64,000 nt of DNA from Aurantiacibacter atlanticus (lineage in GTDB: Bacteria; Pseudomonadota; Alphaproteobacteria; Sphingomonadales; Sphingomonadaceae): the NCBI RefSeq assembly GCF_001077815.2, contig NZ_CP011310.1:2790001-2854000 (forward strand). Reading direction: 5' to 3'. Of this stretch, positions 27,240 to 36,066 are shown piece by piece; position 1 is the first letter of the stretch, and each line of letters opens with the position of its first letter. Made by a program: the position numbers and the translations under genes. The notes beneath the pieces are model-generated. The model was given only the letters and a program-made list of their open reading frames with translations, did no database searches and was not told the DNA's origin.

Positions 27240-27703
27240 ATCGGGTGCTCAACCACATTGAGGCTGGGCGATTCCTTGAACATCCAGCCCGAAAATATGC
27301 CAACCCATTGAAAATCGGCATCGATATCGGGCCGTTCATTGACATAGACCTGCACGAAGGCGCCCGTCTGCTGCGGCTCTTCCCAGGGTGCTGTCCGCTC
27401 GCATGCGGACAGGCGGATGATGACATCGTCCACGCGCCGCGATTCGCCCGGCATCATCTCGATTTCGCGGCTGATCTGGTTGCGCTTGTTGATAAGGCCG
27501 ATGGTGGCCACCCGCTCCTCCATCGGAGTGCCGACCACCTCGGCATCGTCCGGTGCGATTTGCGGTGCAGATTCACCCTGCAATTCTTCGGGGATATCGG
27601 TTTCTTCGGCCTGCCGTTCGGGCGCGGATTTATCGCATCCGGTCAGGGCCAGCACGCTTGCTGCAAGAAACACACCGGCGCAGGCGGCGCGCCGCCGGCT
27701 CAC
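27185..27703 (-). CDS. DUF2155 lipoprotein
   Basis: 172 residues from a GTG start. A lipoprotein signal has lipobox LTGC at about residues 20-23. The DUF2155 domain (about 75-165) shows RVDDVIIRLSACERTAPWE and a C-terminal FSGWMFKESPSLNVVEHPIYDVWLKEC region split over residues about 140-167. In alphaproteobacteria this family sits beside NDUFA12, as here, with a GTGA 4-base overlap. Function unknown; the two Cys may form a disulfide. Confidence 0.85.
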   Translation of the reverse strand: MSRRRAACAGVFLAASVLALTGCDKSAPERQAEETDIPEELQGESAPQIAPDDAEVVGTPMEERVATIGLINKRNQISREIEMMPGESRRVDDVIIRLSACERTAPWEEPQQTGAFVQVYVNERPDIDADFQWVGIFSGWMFKESPSLNVVEHPIYDVWLKECAMSFPGEEA

Positions 27704-28098
27704 GCGTCAGGCGTCCAGGCTTCGTAATCACCGCGAGCGGGCGCACGCCTGCCGCCGCGTTCCAGCGCACCAGCGGGAAGATACCGTGTATCGGTGCCGG
27801 TGGCATTGGGCGTGTAGTCCGTTTCCCAGATCTTGGGAGGCGCAAGGTGGCTTTCTGGTAATTGATCGTAGGAACCGTGCAGCCAGCCATGCCATTCGGA
27901 AGGCACGCGGCTGGCATCATTGACCCCTTCATAGATCACCCAGCGGCGTTCACGCTGGCCGCTTTTCGTGTCCTTACTGCGAAAATATTTATTGCCCTGT
28001 GCATCGGTGCCGACATGCTCGCCATTGCGCGCAGACCACAGGCTGGTGCCGATGGTGGCACCTTCCCACCAGGTGAAGATTTTGCCGAGGAAGTTCAT
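27700..28098 (-). CDS. NDUFA12-like complex I accessory subunit
   Basis: 132 residues. NDUFA12/B17.2 is a small soluble accessory subunit of NADH:ubiquinone oxidoreductase shared by mitochondria and alphaproteobacteria. The conserved core includes TLWS-like GTSLWSARNGEHVGTD, RRWVIYEG, and VPSEWHGWLH. The nuo operon is not in the window, which is normal for this gene. Translationally coupled to the DUF2155 gene. Confidence 0.92.
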   Translation of the reverse strand: MNFLGKIFTWWEGATIGTSLWSARNGEHVGTDAQGNKYFRSKDTKSGQRERRWVIYEGVNDASRVPSEWHGWLHGSYDQLPESHLAPPKIWETDYTPNATGTDTRYLPAGALERGGRRAPARGDYEAWTPDA

Positions 28099-28149
28099 GG
28101 GCTGCGCGATTAGCGGATTCGGTAGCGAAGGCCAAGCACTAGCTGGTGG

Positions 28150-28644
28150 TTACCATTCAATCCGGTCACCCGGTTCTATCCCCAGTTCGGCAGATCGCCC
28201 ACCGATGAGTTCAAGAACCGCGATGCCGGGACGATCAGAACGCACGCTCTCCTCATTATAAGGGACACCGTCGCCAATATTGATGACGGTCTGGTTTTCA
28301 TCGATGAAAATGATGTCGAGCGGCAGCAGGGTATTGCGCATCCAGAAACCCATGTCCTGCGGCACATCATAGGGGAACAGCATACCTTCATCCGGCCCCA
28401 TTTCGGTGCGGAACATCATGCCGCGCGCCTGCTCTTCCCTGGTGGAGGCGACTTCGGTCTGGATGACATAGGTGCCGCTTTCGGTTGTGATGGTGACGGG
28501 TATGATTTCCAGACCCGCTTCGGAAAGCGCTGCGGAATTCGCTGCCGTCGAGGCAGCAGGTGCCTGATCGGCGGCCTGCGGCGAACAGGCGAGCAGGGGA
28601 ATGGCCAATAAAACAAGTCCAAGATTACGCAGTATCGTCATCAT
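28150..28644 (-). CDS. DUF192 lipoprotein
   Basis: 164 residues. A signal with lipobox LLAC (about residue 16) precedes a DUF192 domain (about 55-160) with TREEQARGMMFR and MGFWMRNTLLPLDIIFID, and ending PGDRIEW. The fold is known but the role is not. The start overlaps recX by about 20 bases; two consecutive ATGs (28644, 28641) are possible, with AGAGGA upstream. Confidence 0.85.
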   Translation of the reverse strand: MMTILRNLGLVLLAIPLLACSPQAADQAPAASTAANSAALSEAGLEIIPVTITTESGTYVIQTEVASTREEQARGMMFRTEMGPDEGMLFPYDVPQDMGFWMRNTLLPLDIIFIDENQTVINIGDGVPYNEESVRSDRPGIAVLELIGGRSAELGIEPGDRIEW

Positions 28645-29221
28645 CCCATTCCTCTGCTTCGGCGACCCATTCACGCGCGCTATCTTCATCTATGGCATCG
28701 ATCATCGCGCGGGCGTGATCGAAACTGTGGCCTACACGCAGCATCGCTGCAATCTGTTTTTCGCGCTTTGCACGGTCAGGTGTTTCCAGGCCGAAGGGGC
28801 CAAAGCGGCGCTTGCCCGCAAGATGCAGCGCCGCACGCCGCCGGGATGCCTCTCTTGGCGCAACTGCTTCGCGGACCTGTTCTGCAATGCCTGCCTGCCC
28901 AAGCGACTGGTTCACGCGGTTCGCGCCATAGCCGCGCCGCAGCAAATCAGACGATCGCGCACGGGCATAGGCCGCATCATCGACATAGCCCTTGTCCACA
29001 AAACGCGCGACCAGCGCCGGCACATCCGGCCCGTTTTCCTCACCATCTGTCGCGTCTTCCCAACCGCGTTCGCGCAATTTGCGGGCCAGATACCGTTCCA
29101 GCTTGGTCGCACTGGTGGCAAACCGCGCAACATAGGACAGCGCCAGCTCCTCCAGAGCTGCCGGAGAAAGCGGGCGTGGCGCCCTGCGTTCGCGCTTACT
29201 TGCCTGTCGATTGACATTCAT
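28625..29221 (-). CDS. recX: Regulatory protein RecX
   Basis: About 198 residues, basic N-terminus, helical tandem repeats. It restrains RecA filament growth. Landmarks: LSYVARFATSATKLERYLARKLRERGW split over about 28-55, DKGYVDDAAYARA (about 76-88) and RGYGANRVNQSL. The start is uncertain: ATG 29221 has no clear ribosome site, while GTG 29239 follows AAGGGA and would add six residues. recA is not in the window. Confidence 0.85.
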   Translation of the reverse strand: MNVNRQASKRERRAPRPLSPAALEELALSYVARFATSATKLERYLARKLRERGWEDATDGEENGPDVPALVARFVDKGYVDDAAYARARSSDLLRRGYGANRVNQSLGQAGIAEQVREAVAPREASRRRAALHLAGKRRFGPFGLETPDRAKREKQIAAMLRVGHSFDHARAMIDAIDEDSAREWVAEAEEWDDDDTA

Positions 29222-29352
29222 TGGCCATATTCGTGCCACACTTCCCTTGAAATGGGAAAGGCTGTAGCGGTGTCCACTTCATTTGAGACACCGCTTTTTG
29301 ATATGGGAAGCGACAACAGAGCACCCATGACATGAGGGTCCACACAAGGTTT

Positions 29353-31080
29353 ATGACCGAACTCACCCCTACCCCGAATGATTGCCCCCTGCCGCGTCGC
29401 AGGTCTGATTTTATCACCTTCAACGAGGCGATAGATTATGCCGCGCGCAGTGAAAAGGGCCTCAATTTCTACGATCCGCGCGGAACGCTGGAACGTGTGT
29501 ATCCCTATGCCAGCATGCGCGAAGATGCGCTGGCCAACGCCCGCCGCCTGTCCGCAATGGGCATTGGAAAAGATGACAGGGTTGCACTGATAGCGGAAAC
29601 CAGCCCCGAATTTACCGCCATGTTCTGCGCCTGCGTCTATGCGGGTGCATGGCCGGTGCCGCTGCCGCTGCCCACCACCTTTGGTGGCAAGGACAGTTAT
29701 ATTGAACAGCTGGGCGTGCAATTGGCCAGCAGCGATCCCAAGCTGCTCGTCTATCCTGCCGAAATCGGTGAAATGGCCAGTGCAGCTGCCGCCAGACAGG
29801 GCTGCACCGGAATGGATTGGGATGCATTTGCCGCGCAGGAAGCACCCGATGCCGATCTGCCGGAGGCCGATCCCGATGACATCTGCTATCTGCAATATTC
29901 CAGCGGCTCCACCCGTTTCCCGACCGGCGTTGCTGTTACCCACCGGGCCTTGCTGCATAATCTTTACGGCCATGCCACGTCGATGCACATCGGAGAGGGC
30001 GATCGCGGGGTGAGCTGGCTGCCCTTCTATCACGATATGGGGCTGGTCGGCTGCTTCCTGTCCATGATCGGCAATCAGGTCAGCGCCGATTATCTCAAGA
30101 CAGAACATTTCGCCCGCCGCCCGCTGGCGTGGCTTGACCTCATCAGCCGCAATCCCGGCAATTCATTGAGCTACTCGCCCACCTTCGGCTATGACATTTG
30201 CGCCCGCCGCATTTCCAGCCAGAGCCAGGTATCGGACCGTTTCGATCTGTCGCGCTGGCGATTGGCAGGCAATGGCGCGGATATGATCCGGCCTGACGTG
30301 ATGCAGCAATTCGTCAACGCCTTTGCCGATGCGGGTTTCAAGGCGAGCGCCTTCACACCGTCCTATGGTCTTGCAGAGGCGACGCTGGCGGTTACCGTCA
30401 TGCCCCCGGGCGAAGGTATCCGCGTGGAACTGGTTGAGGAGGAGCGCCTGTCGGGCACGCTGCGCGATCTCAGCCGTCCCGCGCGCTATCGTGCCATCGT
30501 CAATTGCGGCAAACCGCTGCCCGATATGGACGTTGAGATCCGCGGCGAGAACGATGCCGTGAAGGGCGATCACCAGATCGGCAAAGTCTGGTGCCGCGGC
30601 CCCAGCGTGATGCATTCCTATTTCCGGGATGAGGCCGCGACTGGCGATTGCCTCGTCGATGGCTGGCTCGATACAGGAGACATGGGCTATATGGCCGATG
30701 GCTATCTGTTCATCGTGGGCCGGGCCAAGGATATGATCATTATCAATGGCAAGAACCATTGGCCGCAGGATATCGAATGGGCAGTGGAACAACTGCCCGG
30801 CTTCAACCACGGCGATATCGCGGCCTTCTCTGTCGAAACCGAAAATGGCGAGGAAGCGCCCGCCGTGCTGGTGCATTGCCGCGTATCCGACCCTGATGAA
30901 CGGATCAGGCTGCGTGACCAGATTGCGGACAAGGTGCGCGCTGTTACCGGCATGAGCTGCGTTGTCGAACTGGTGCCGCCACGGACGTTGCCACGCACCA
31001 GCAGCGGCAAATTGAGCCGCGCCAAGGCGAAAAAGCTCTATCTTTCGGGTGAGATTTCGCCATTGGACCTGGCCGCTTGA
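29353..31080 (+). CDS. Fatty acyl-AMP ligase (FAAL-like adenylating enzyme)
   Basis: 575 residues. It activates fatty acids as acyl-adenylates, usually for transfer to an acyl carrier protein. The ANL core motif is YSSGSTRFPTGV (182-193); FAALs often deviate there from the CoA-ligase SGSTGxPKG. Later motifs include YGLAEATLAVTV, GWLDTGDMGYM and the C-terminal catalytic-Lys region TSSGKLSRAKAK. ATG 29353 follows AAGG closely; ATG 29332 is an alternative. No acyl carrier, polyketide synthase or peptide synthetase gene is nearby, so its acceptor is unknown. Confidence 0.88.
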   Translation: MTELTPTPNDCPLPRRRSDFITFNEAIDYAARSEKGLNFYDPRGTLERVYPYASMREDALANARRLSAMGIGKDDRVALIAETSPEFTAMFCACVYAGAWPVPLPLPTTFGGKDSYIEQLGVQLASSDPKLLVYPAEIGEMASAAAARQGCTGMDWDAFAAQEAPDADLPEADPDDICYLQYSSGSTRFPTGVAVTHRALLHNLYGHATSMHIGEGDRGVSWLPFYHDMGLVGCFLSMIGNQVSADYLKTEHFARRPLAWLDLISRNPGNSLSYSPTFGYDICARRISSQSQVSDRFDLSRWRLAGNGADMIRPDVMQQFVNAFADAGFKASAFTPSYGLAEATLAVTVMPPGEGIRVELVEEERLSGTLRDLSRPARYRAIVNCGKPLPDMDVEIRGENDAVKGDHQIGKVWCRGPSVMHSYFRDEAATGDCLVDGWLDTGDMGYMADGYLFIVGRAKDMIIINGKNHWPQDIEWAVEQLPGFNHGDIAAFSVETENGEEAPAVLVHCRVSDPDERIRLRDQIADKVRAVTGMSCVVELVPPRTLPRTSSGKLSRAKAKKLYLSGEISPLDLAA

Positions 31081-31115
31081 GCCTGACTGTCGAGAGGGTT
31101 CGAAAGGTTTGGCTT

Positions 31116-31188
31116 ACCCGGCACAGGCGCGGCGCGGACGATCTGCAACTGATCCGCCCTGCCGCAGCGGATTTGATGCGTGCCGGGT
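31116..31188. repeat. Long-spaced inverted repeat in the 31081-31223 spacer
   Basis: ACCCGGCAC (31116-31124) is perfectly inverted at 31180-31188 (GTGCCGGGT), with 55 bases between them that contain further GC-rich pairing potential (GCGCGGA and TCCGCCC). It lies between the convergent FAAL and MAPEG genes. It may be a terminator structure, a small RNA or a degenerate element; no T run follows. Confidence 0.35.
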
Positions 31189-31223
31189 GATGTTCCGACG
31201 CCGATTCTCCCTGTCGTCCTCTC

Positions 31224-31619
31224 TCACGCCAGCAAGAGGACGCCCAACGGATAAATCAGGGCCAGCAGGGCGATAAGCCATATCAGCGTACGAACCTTGG
31301 GAATGCCAGCCCAGTAAAGCGGGAGGTAAATCACACGCGCACCCAGCCAGATCCAAGCGGCAATCGCGGTCAGCGTGCTAGCCTTGTCTGCTATCACCAC
31401 GCCGCCAAGGGCAATGATAGCCAGCGGCAGTGTTTCAAGAAAATTGCCGCGTGCGCGATCCAGCCGTCCGGCCACATCGTTGAGCGGCTGAAGATCCTCA
31501 TCACGCGCCCCCATGTTCCATTCCTTGCCATATTGCTGCGTCTTGTAGCGGATGGCAGCAAAAATATGGACCAGCAGCAAGATGGCGGCGAGGCCAAGGA
31601 CAGTAAGTTCAGCAGGCAT
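31224..31619 (-). CDS. MAPEG-family membrane protein
   Basis: 131 residues, four membrane segments (about 5-25, 60-78, 82-102, 110-130). The loop after the first segment contains RDEDLQPLNDVAGRLDRARGNFLET, spread over about 39-63, with the ER/N-type glutathione-binding pattern of MAPEG enzymes. Activity cannot be assigned. Six bases separate it from the DUF389 gene upstream in the same direction. Confidence 0.82.
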   Translation of the reverse strand: MPAELTVLGLAAILLLVHIFAAIRYKTQQYGKEWNMGARDEDLQPLNDVAGRLDRARGNFLETLPLAIIALGGVVIADKASTLTAIAAWIWLGARVIYLPLYWAGIPKVRTLIWLIALLALIYPLGVLLLA

Positions 31620-31624
31620 GATGT

Positions 31625-33181
31625 CTATTCCTCTTCAATCACCCAACGCGCGGTGACCGCTCCGTATCCTGCCCCGGTAGCATTGGTCTGCATGGCTTTT
31701 TCCTCAGCCGCCAAAATGGCACGCAGAGCGCTCACCGACTCTTCCGGTCCGCTCAACTGCACAGCGACGCCAACGCGGTCGTGCGCCCAGCTTGCCAATT
31801 GCAATGCGCGGCGACCAGATACGGTGATCTCCTCATTCTCGAACGTGATTTCGGGCAAATTGCGCAAAGGCGGGATGAAACGGATATCCCAATCGGGTTC
31901 GGTCGCATCGATCCTGCGTTCAAGTTCGTTATAAGCGGCCATCGTCGCCCCTTCCAGCGGGCGCGCCGTGACCACGGCCCGGCGCCGTTCCCGATCAACG
32001 GTAACATCGTCTATCGGAACGCCGGCCAGAAGCGCCAGCCTGTCGGCAATATCCTCAGCCCTTTCACGCGCCTCTGCCTCCTGCGCGCGGGCGGCAGCAA
32101 GCTGCGCTTCTTCGGCAGCCTGCTCGCTCGTGCCGACACGCACCTGGGTGAGCGAAAATTCTATGACGCGGCTCAAGCGGTCGCTCGCCATCTGTTCGGT
32201 CAGCGCTTCTGCATTGGCGATAATCTGCGGCGTCAGCACTGTGGCAGTCACCTGAATGGGATCGCTTTCGAAATTTGATTCAATCTGTGACACGCGGGCG
32301 CGCCCGTCGAATACGTCGATCACGGTGGAATTTATCTGCCGCGTCGCATTACTTTCCCACACGATCTGGCGCAGGGAAAGGAATAGCGGGATAGCAAGGA
32401 CGATAAACGCGGCGAAGATCAGGAAGGACTGTATCTGCGTCTGCTTTTCCGAAAGGCTGGTGCTGAAACCAAACATGCGCGCCATCGCCGTTGCGGTCAG
32501 GGCGATGGCGGTGAGGTTGGTGATGAACAGGAACATCGCGCCCCAGAACACCGTTCCGTTCACCGTCGCCAGCCCAAAGCCGACCACCGCGAGTGGCGGC
32601 ATCAAGGCCGTAGCAATCGCCACGCCGACAATCGTGCCCTCGCGCCCGCGGATCATCGCATAGGCGCCCGCAATAGACGAAAATATCGCCACGCCAAGAT
32701 CGAACAGGCTGGGCCGCGTGCGGGCGGCAATTTCGCTGGTAATGGTCTGCAAGGGCGAGAAAAACACGATGATGGCACAGAAGATAATGGCAAAGCCCAC
32801 CCCCACCGCCAGCGATTTTGCCGATTGTCGCAACCATTGGAAATCGCCGATGGCCAGCGCAAAACCGACACCCATGATCGGATCCATCAACGGAGAAAGC
32901 AGCATCGCCCCGATCACCACGGCAGCCGATCCCTGCAACAGGCCCAGCACTGCGATGCCGGCGGACATGCAGGTCATCAGCAGGTAACGGGCCGATAGCG
33001 CGCATTCGGCGCGCCGTTTTTCAATCACAGCCGCCTGATCGACCGTGCCCCGCACATCCATGCCCCACCAGCCTCTGAGGCTGCGCAGCACATCGCTGAA
33101 CCCCCGTCGTGCCGGGGATGAGGTCGCGCTCGCTTCGGGAACGGAATTCGCTGACATTTCCGGGGAGTTTGGTGTTTGCAT
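31625..33181 (-). CDS. DUF389 (TIGR00341-type) membrane protein
   Basis: 518 residues. The N-terminal two thirds hold about six membrane segments with the DUF389 signatures GAMLLSPLMDPIMGVGFALA (about 91-110) and TALMPPLAVVGFGLA (about 190-204). A soluble C-terminal region (about 290-518) includes an Ala/Glu/Arg-rich coiled coil (about 355-385) and a BON-like or OmpA-like alpha/beta segment (about 395-500). Function unknown. It is divergent from the TelA-type gene. Confidence 0.85.
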   Translation of the reverse strand: MQTPNSPEMSANSVPEASATSSPARRGFSDVLRSLRGWWGMDVRGTVDQAAVIEKRRAECALSARYLLMTCMSAGIAVLGLLQGSAAVVIGAMLLSPLMDPIMGVGFALAIGDFQWLRQSAKSLAVGVGFAIIFCAIIVFFSPLQTITSEIAARTRPSLFDLGVAIFSSIAGAYAMIRGREGTIVGVAIATALMPPLAVVGFGLATVNGTVFWGAMFLFITNLTAIALTATAMARMFGFSTSLSEKQTQIQSFLIFAAFIVLAIPLFLSLRQIVWESNATRQINSTVIDVFDGRARVSQIESNFESDPIQVTATVLTPQIIANAEALTEQMASDRLSRVIEFSLTQVRVGTSEQAAEEAQLAAARAQEAEARERAEDIADRLALLAGVPIDDVTVDRERRRAVVTARPLEGATMAAYNELERRIDATEPDWDIRFIPPLRNLPEITFENEEITVSGRRALQLASWAHDRVGVAVQLSGPEESVSALRAILAAEEKAMQTNATGAGYGAVTARWVIEEE

Positions 33182-33280
33182 TACAGCGCATTATCGCGGA
33201 AGCTGCCCAGCACAAAGCTTGAAACACGTGTCTTGTATGCCTAATACACTGGATACAGGCAGGAAGGGAAATCGCGCGCG

Positions 33281-34489
33281 ATGGCAATTAGCAACCAGAC
33301 AGAGACCAAAACCGCCACCGATCTGGAGCTGACGCCGCCTGATCCCGTGCCCGCTGTGACCCCGGAAAGGGCTGCCGGACTTGTGCCGGTAAGCGAGGAA
33401 AAAAAGACCGCCCTGCAGGAAAAAGTGGATGGCTTCGTGGACGAGCTCGTCGCGCTGGATTCCAATTCACCTGATTTCGGCAAGAAGGTGGACCAGATCA
33501 CCAATATGGGGCGCAAGGAAATCATGGCCGCCAGCCAGATGTCCAACCGTTTCCTTGATCGGCCGGTGCGTGCAATGGATCAGGAAAGCGGTGTCGGCAC
33601 CGATCTGGCCGAATTACGCCGCACGGTCGAAGATCTCGATCCCGGCCGCAAGGGCAAGCTGACGGGGCGCAAGCTGTTCGGCATCATCCCGTTCGGCAAC
33701 AAGTTGAAGAATTATTTTGACAGCTACACCAGCACGCAAGGCCACATCCAGTCGATCCTGGCCCGTCTATCCAGCGGCAAGGACGAATTGCTGATGGATA
33801 ATGCCGCAATCGATGTCGAACGCCAGAAGCTGTGGGAAGCGATGGGCAATCTGGAACAGATGATCCACATCGCCAGGGCGCTGGATGCTGAGCTGGAGGA
33901 AAAAGCTGCCGAACTCGATTCCAGCAATCCTGAAAAGGCCAAGGCCATCCGCGAAACCGCGCTGTTTTATGTCCGTCAGCGCACGCAGGATCTGCTCACG
34001 CAAATGGCAGTTTCGGTGCAAGGATATCTCGCGCTTGATCTCGTCAAGAAGAACAATGTCGAGCTGGTGAAAGGCGTGGACCGTGCCAGCACAACAACCG
34101 TGGGCGCGCTGCGCACCGCTGTAACAGTGGCACAGGCGATGACTAATCAGCGCCTGGTGTTGGGCCAGATCACCGCGCTCAACCAGACGACGGCGGGCAT
34201 CATCGATTCCACCGGCGAATTGCTGCGCAGCAACACCGCGCAAATTCACGAACAGGCAGCCAGCTCCACCATCCCGATGGAAACGCTGCAACGCGCCTTC
34301 CAGAACATCTATGACACAATGGACGAGGTCGACCAGTTCAAGCTGCGCGCGCTCGATTCCATGAAACAGACAGTCGATGTGCTTTCGACCGAGGTGGAAA
34401 AATCAAAGGGCTATATCGCCCGCGCTGAAGGCCAGTCGCAAGCAGCGCAGCAGGTCAATGACAGCGGCCTGTTGAGCCTCGAAGGATAG
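33281..34489 (+). CDS. TelA/KlaA/TerF-type toxic anion resistance protein
   Basis: 402 residues, almost entirely helical. The TelA domain spans about 55-385 with LFGIIPFGNKLKNYFDSYTS split over about 129-148, and the NTAQIHEQAASSTIPMETL region near 325-343. TelA proteins were first tied to tellurite resistance; their biochemical role is unresolved and linked to cell-envelope stress. It is followed after 14 bases by a membrane protein of XpaC type, the usual partner in Firmicutes. Confidence 0.88.
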   Translation: MAISNQTETKTATDLELTPPDPVPAVTPERAAGLVPVSEEKKTALQEKVDGFVDELVALDSNSPDFGKKVDQITNMGRKEIMAASQMSNRFLDRPVRAMDQESGVGTDLAELRRTVEDLDPGRKGKLTGRKLFGIIPFGNKLKNYFDSYTSTQGHIQSILARLSSGKDELLMDNAAIDVERQKLWEAMGNLEQMIHIARALDAELEEKAAELDSSNPEKAKAIRETALFYVRQRTQDLLTQMAVSVQGYLALDLVKKNNVELVKGVDRASTTTVGALRTAVTVAQAMTNQRLVLGQITALNQTTAGIIDSTGELLRSNTAQIHEQAASSTIPMETLQRAFQNIYDTMDEVDQFKLRALDSMKQTVDVLSTEVEKSKGYIARAEGQSQAAQQVNDSGLLSLEG

Positions 34490-34503
34490 TCGGGGCATTC
34501 TGG

Positions 34504-35265
34504 ATGGCAGATGATATCACCCGCGATTCCGATCGCATACTGTCCGAAGGCCGCGCATTGGTGCGCGACAACCAGACTGGCGGACGGCATCGGCTGGACA
34601 GCCGATCAATCGGGCGCGGATCAAAACAGATAAAGACCAAAAATCTGCTTAAGCGCGCCGGCTATTTCGGCGTAGCGTTGCTGGCGATCTTCATGGCGGC
34701 GAGTGTCCTTGGCATTGTCCTTAACGGTATTGGCTTTGTCGGGGTGATGACGGTATTGTTCGCAATCATCGCGGCAGGGGTCATCTTCGCCAATTACCCC
34801 AAGGTAAAAACGCCGAAACGTGCCGATCTCGCCCGCACGCAGGATGCCAGACAATTGGTCGCGCGGACCGAGCTGTGGCTGGAACACCAGCGTCCCGCCC
34901 TACCCCCGCCCGCGGTGAGACTAGTGGATGATCTGGGCGTGCAGCTCGATGCGCTGGGCAAGCAGCTGGAACATGTCGATCCTGCCCACCCCGCTGCGGC
35001 CGAAACGCGCAAGCTGGTGGGTGAACATCTGCCCGAAATGCTGGAAGGCTATCAGCGCATACCCGATCACATGCGCCGCGAAGAACGCGCCGGTTCCACG
35101 CCGGAAAGCCAGCTGGTCGATAGCCTCGGCAAGATCAGCAAGGAAATTGACCACGTCACCCGGCAATTGGCGGAAGGATCACTGGATGATCTGGCGATCC
35201 GTAACCGCTTCCTCGAATATAAATATGGCGGCGAGGATTCCTCTACGCCCGTGAAAGGCGACTGA
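34504..35265 (+). CDS. XpaC-like membrane protein, TelA partner
   Basis: 253 residues. A basic N-terminus (1-50) is followed by two adjacent membrane segments (about 53-73 and 77-97) and a soluble helical C-terminal region (about 105-240). The architecture and the position behind telA match XpaC/5-bromo-4-chloroindolyl phosphate hydrolysis-type proteins, but I recognise it mainly by context. Its stop overlaps the next start by one base (TGATG). Confidence 0.6.
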   Translation: MADDITRDSDRILSEGRALVRDNQTGGRHRLDSRSIGRGSKQIKTKNLLKRAGYFGVALLAIFMAASVLGIVLNGIGFVGVMTVLFAIIAAGVIFANYPKVKTPKRADLARTQDARQLVARTELWLEHQRPALPPPAVRLVDDLGVQLDALGKQLEHVDPAHPAAAETRKLVGEHLPEMLEGYQRIPDHMRREERAGSTPESQLVDSLGKISKEIDHVTRQLAEGSLDDLAIRNRFLEYKYGGEDSSTPVKGD

Positions 35266-35573
35266 TGGATATCGAAATCCCGCATAATCTGGGAAGGGAG
35301 GAGGTCCGCCGGCGTCTGCGCGAAAACAGCCATAAGATCGGTGACAATATCCCCGGCGGAATGGCCGAGGTGGAAACCAGCTGGTCCGGCGAGGACCGCA
35401 TGGACATGTCCATCGGCGCGATGGGTCAAATGCTTTCTGGGCATATAGATATCGAGGATGACAAGGTCATCTTCCACATGCTGATTCCGGCGGCCCTGGG
35501 CTTCATCAAACCGATGATAGACGCCGCCATTCGGCAACAGGGCCAGAAATTGCTCGCTCCGCCAACGGATTAA
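35265..35573 (+). CDS. Polyhydroxyalkanoic acid system family protein
   Basis: 102 residues. The opening pattern MDIEIPHNLGREEVRRRL and the central MSIGAMGQMLSGHIDI fit the PHA_gran_rgn family, small proteins often encoded near polyhydroxyalkanoate granule genes. No PHA synthase or phasin gene is nearby. It is coupled to the XpaC-like gene and ends 10 bases from the convergent DUF2721 gene. Confidence 0.75.
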   Translation: MDIEIPHNLGREEVRRRLRENSHKIGDNIPGGMAEVETSWSGEDRMDMSIGAMGQMLSGHIDIEDDKVIFHMLIPAALGFIKPMIDAAIRQQGQKLLAPPTD

Positions 35574-35583
35574 GGCCGAAGGG

Positions 35584-36054
35584 TCAGAGCTTTCGCTCGC
35601 GCTCCAGATAGCTGGCAGGAATACGCAGCGTCGCCGCCGCCAAACGTGTTTCCCTAAGAAATAACACCAGCGCCCACATTAACAGCGCGATGGCCACGAT
35701 GAATGTGGCGGCAGCAAAGGGGTTCAGCCCGATTTGCGTGAATTCCTGCACGAACAGCAAGACCACGGTCACCCCAATCGACAATGCCGAGAGCACCAGT
35801 TGCAAAAGCGCCCTTCCAATGAGGGCAATGCGTTCGTCCGACATGCGCATCTGGCGCACGATCATATCGTGTTCCTCACCCTCGGTCTTGCCGTGAAGCG
35901 CCTGCAAATCACGGGAACGGTCCACCACGCGACCCAGCCGCTGGCTCAGCGTGGAGATGATACTGCCGATGGCGACCAGCACGAAGACAGGGGTCAGTGC
36001 CAGCTGGATCGTCTGGGCTATCATCAGGTCTTCACCGGGGAGGAAGAAATTCAT
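35584..36054 (-). CDS. DUF2721 membrane protein
   Basis: 156 residues. Three membrane segments (about 18-36, 82-105, 112-134) flank a basic loop with LSQRLGRVVDRSRDLQALHG (about 35-54), the DUF2721 signature. No function is known. It lies 12 bases downstream of the mannose-1-phosphate guanylyltransferase gene and is probably cotranscribed. Confidence 0.82.
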   Translation of the reverse strand: MNFFLPGEDLMIAQTIQLALTPVFVLVAIGSIISTLSQRLGRVVDRSRDLQALHGKTEGEEHDMIVRQMRMSDERIALIGRALLQLVLSALSIGVTVVLLFVQEFTQIGLNPFAAATFIVAIALLMWALVLFLRETRLAAATLRIPASYLERERKL

Positions 36055-36066
36055 CTGGCGAAAATC

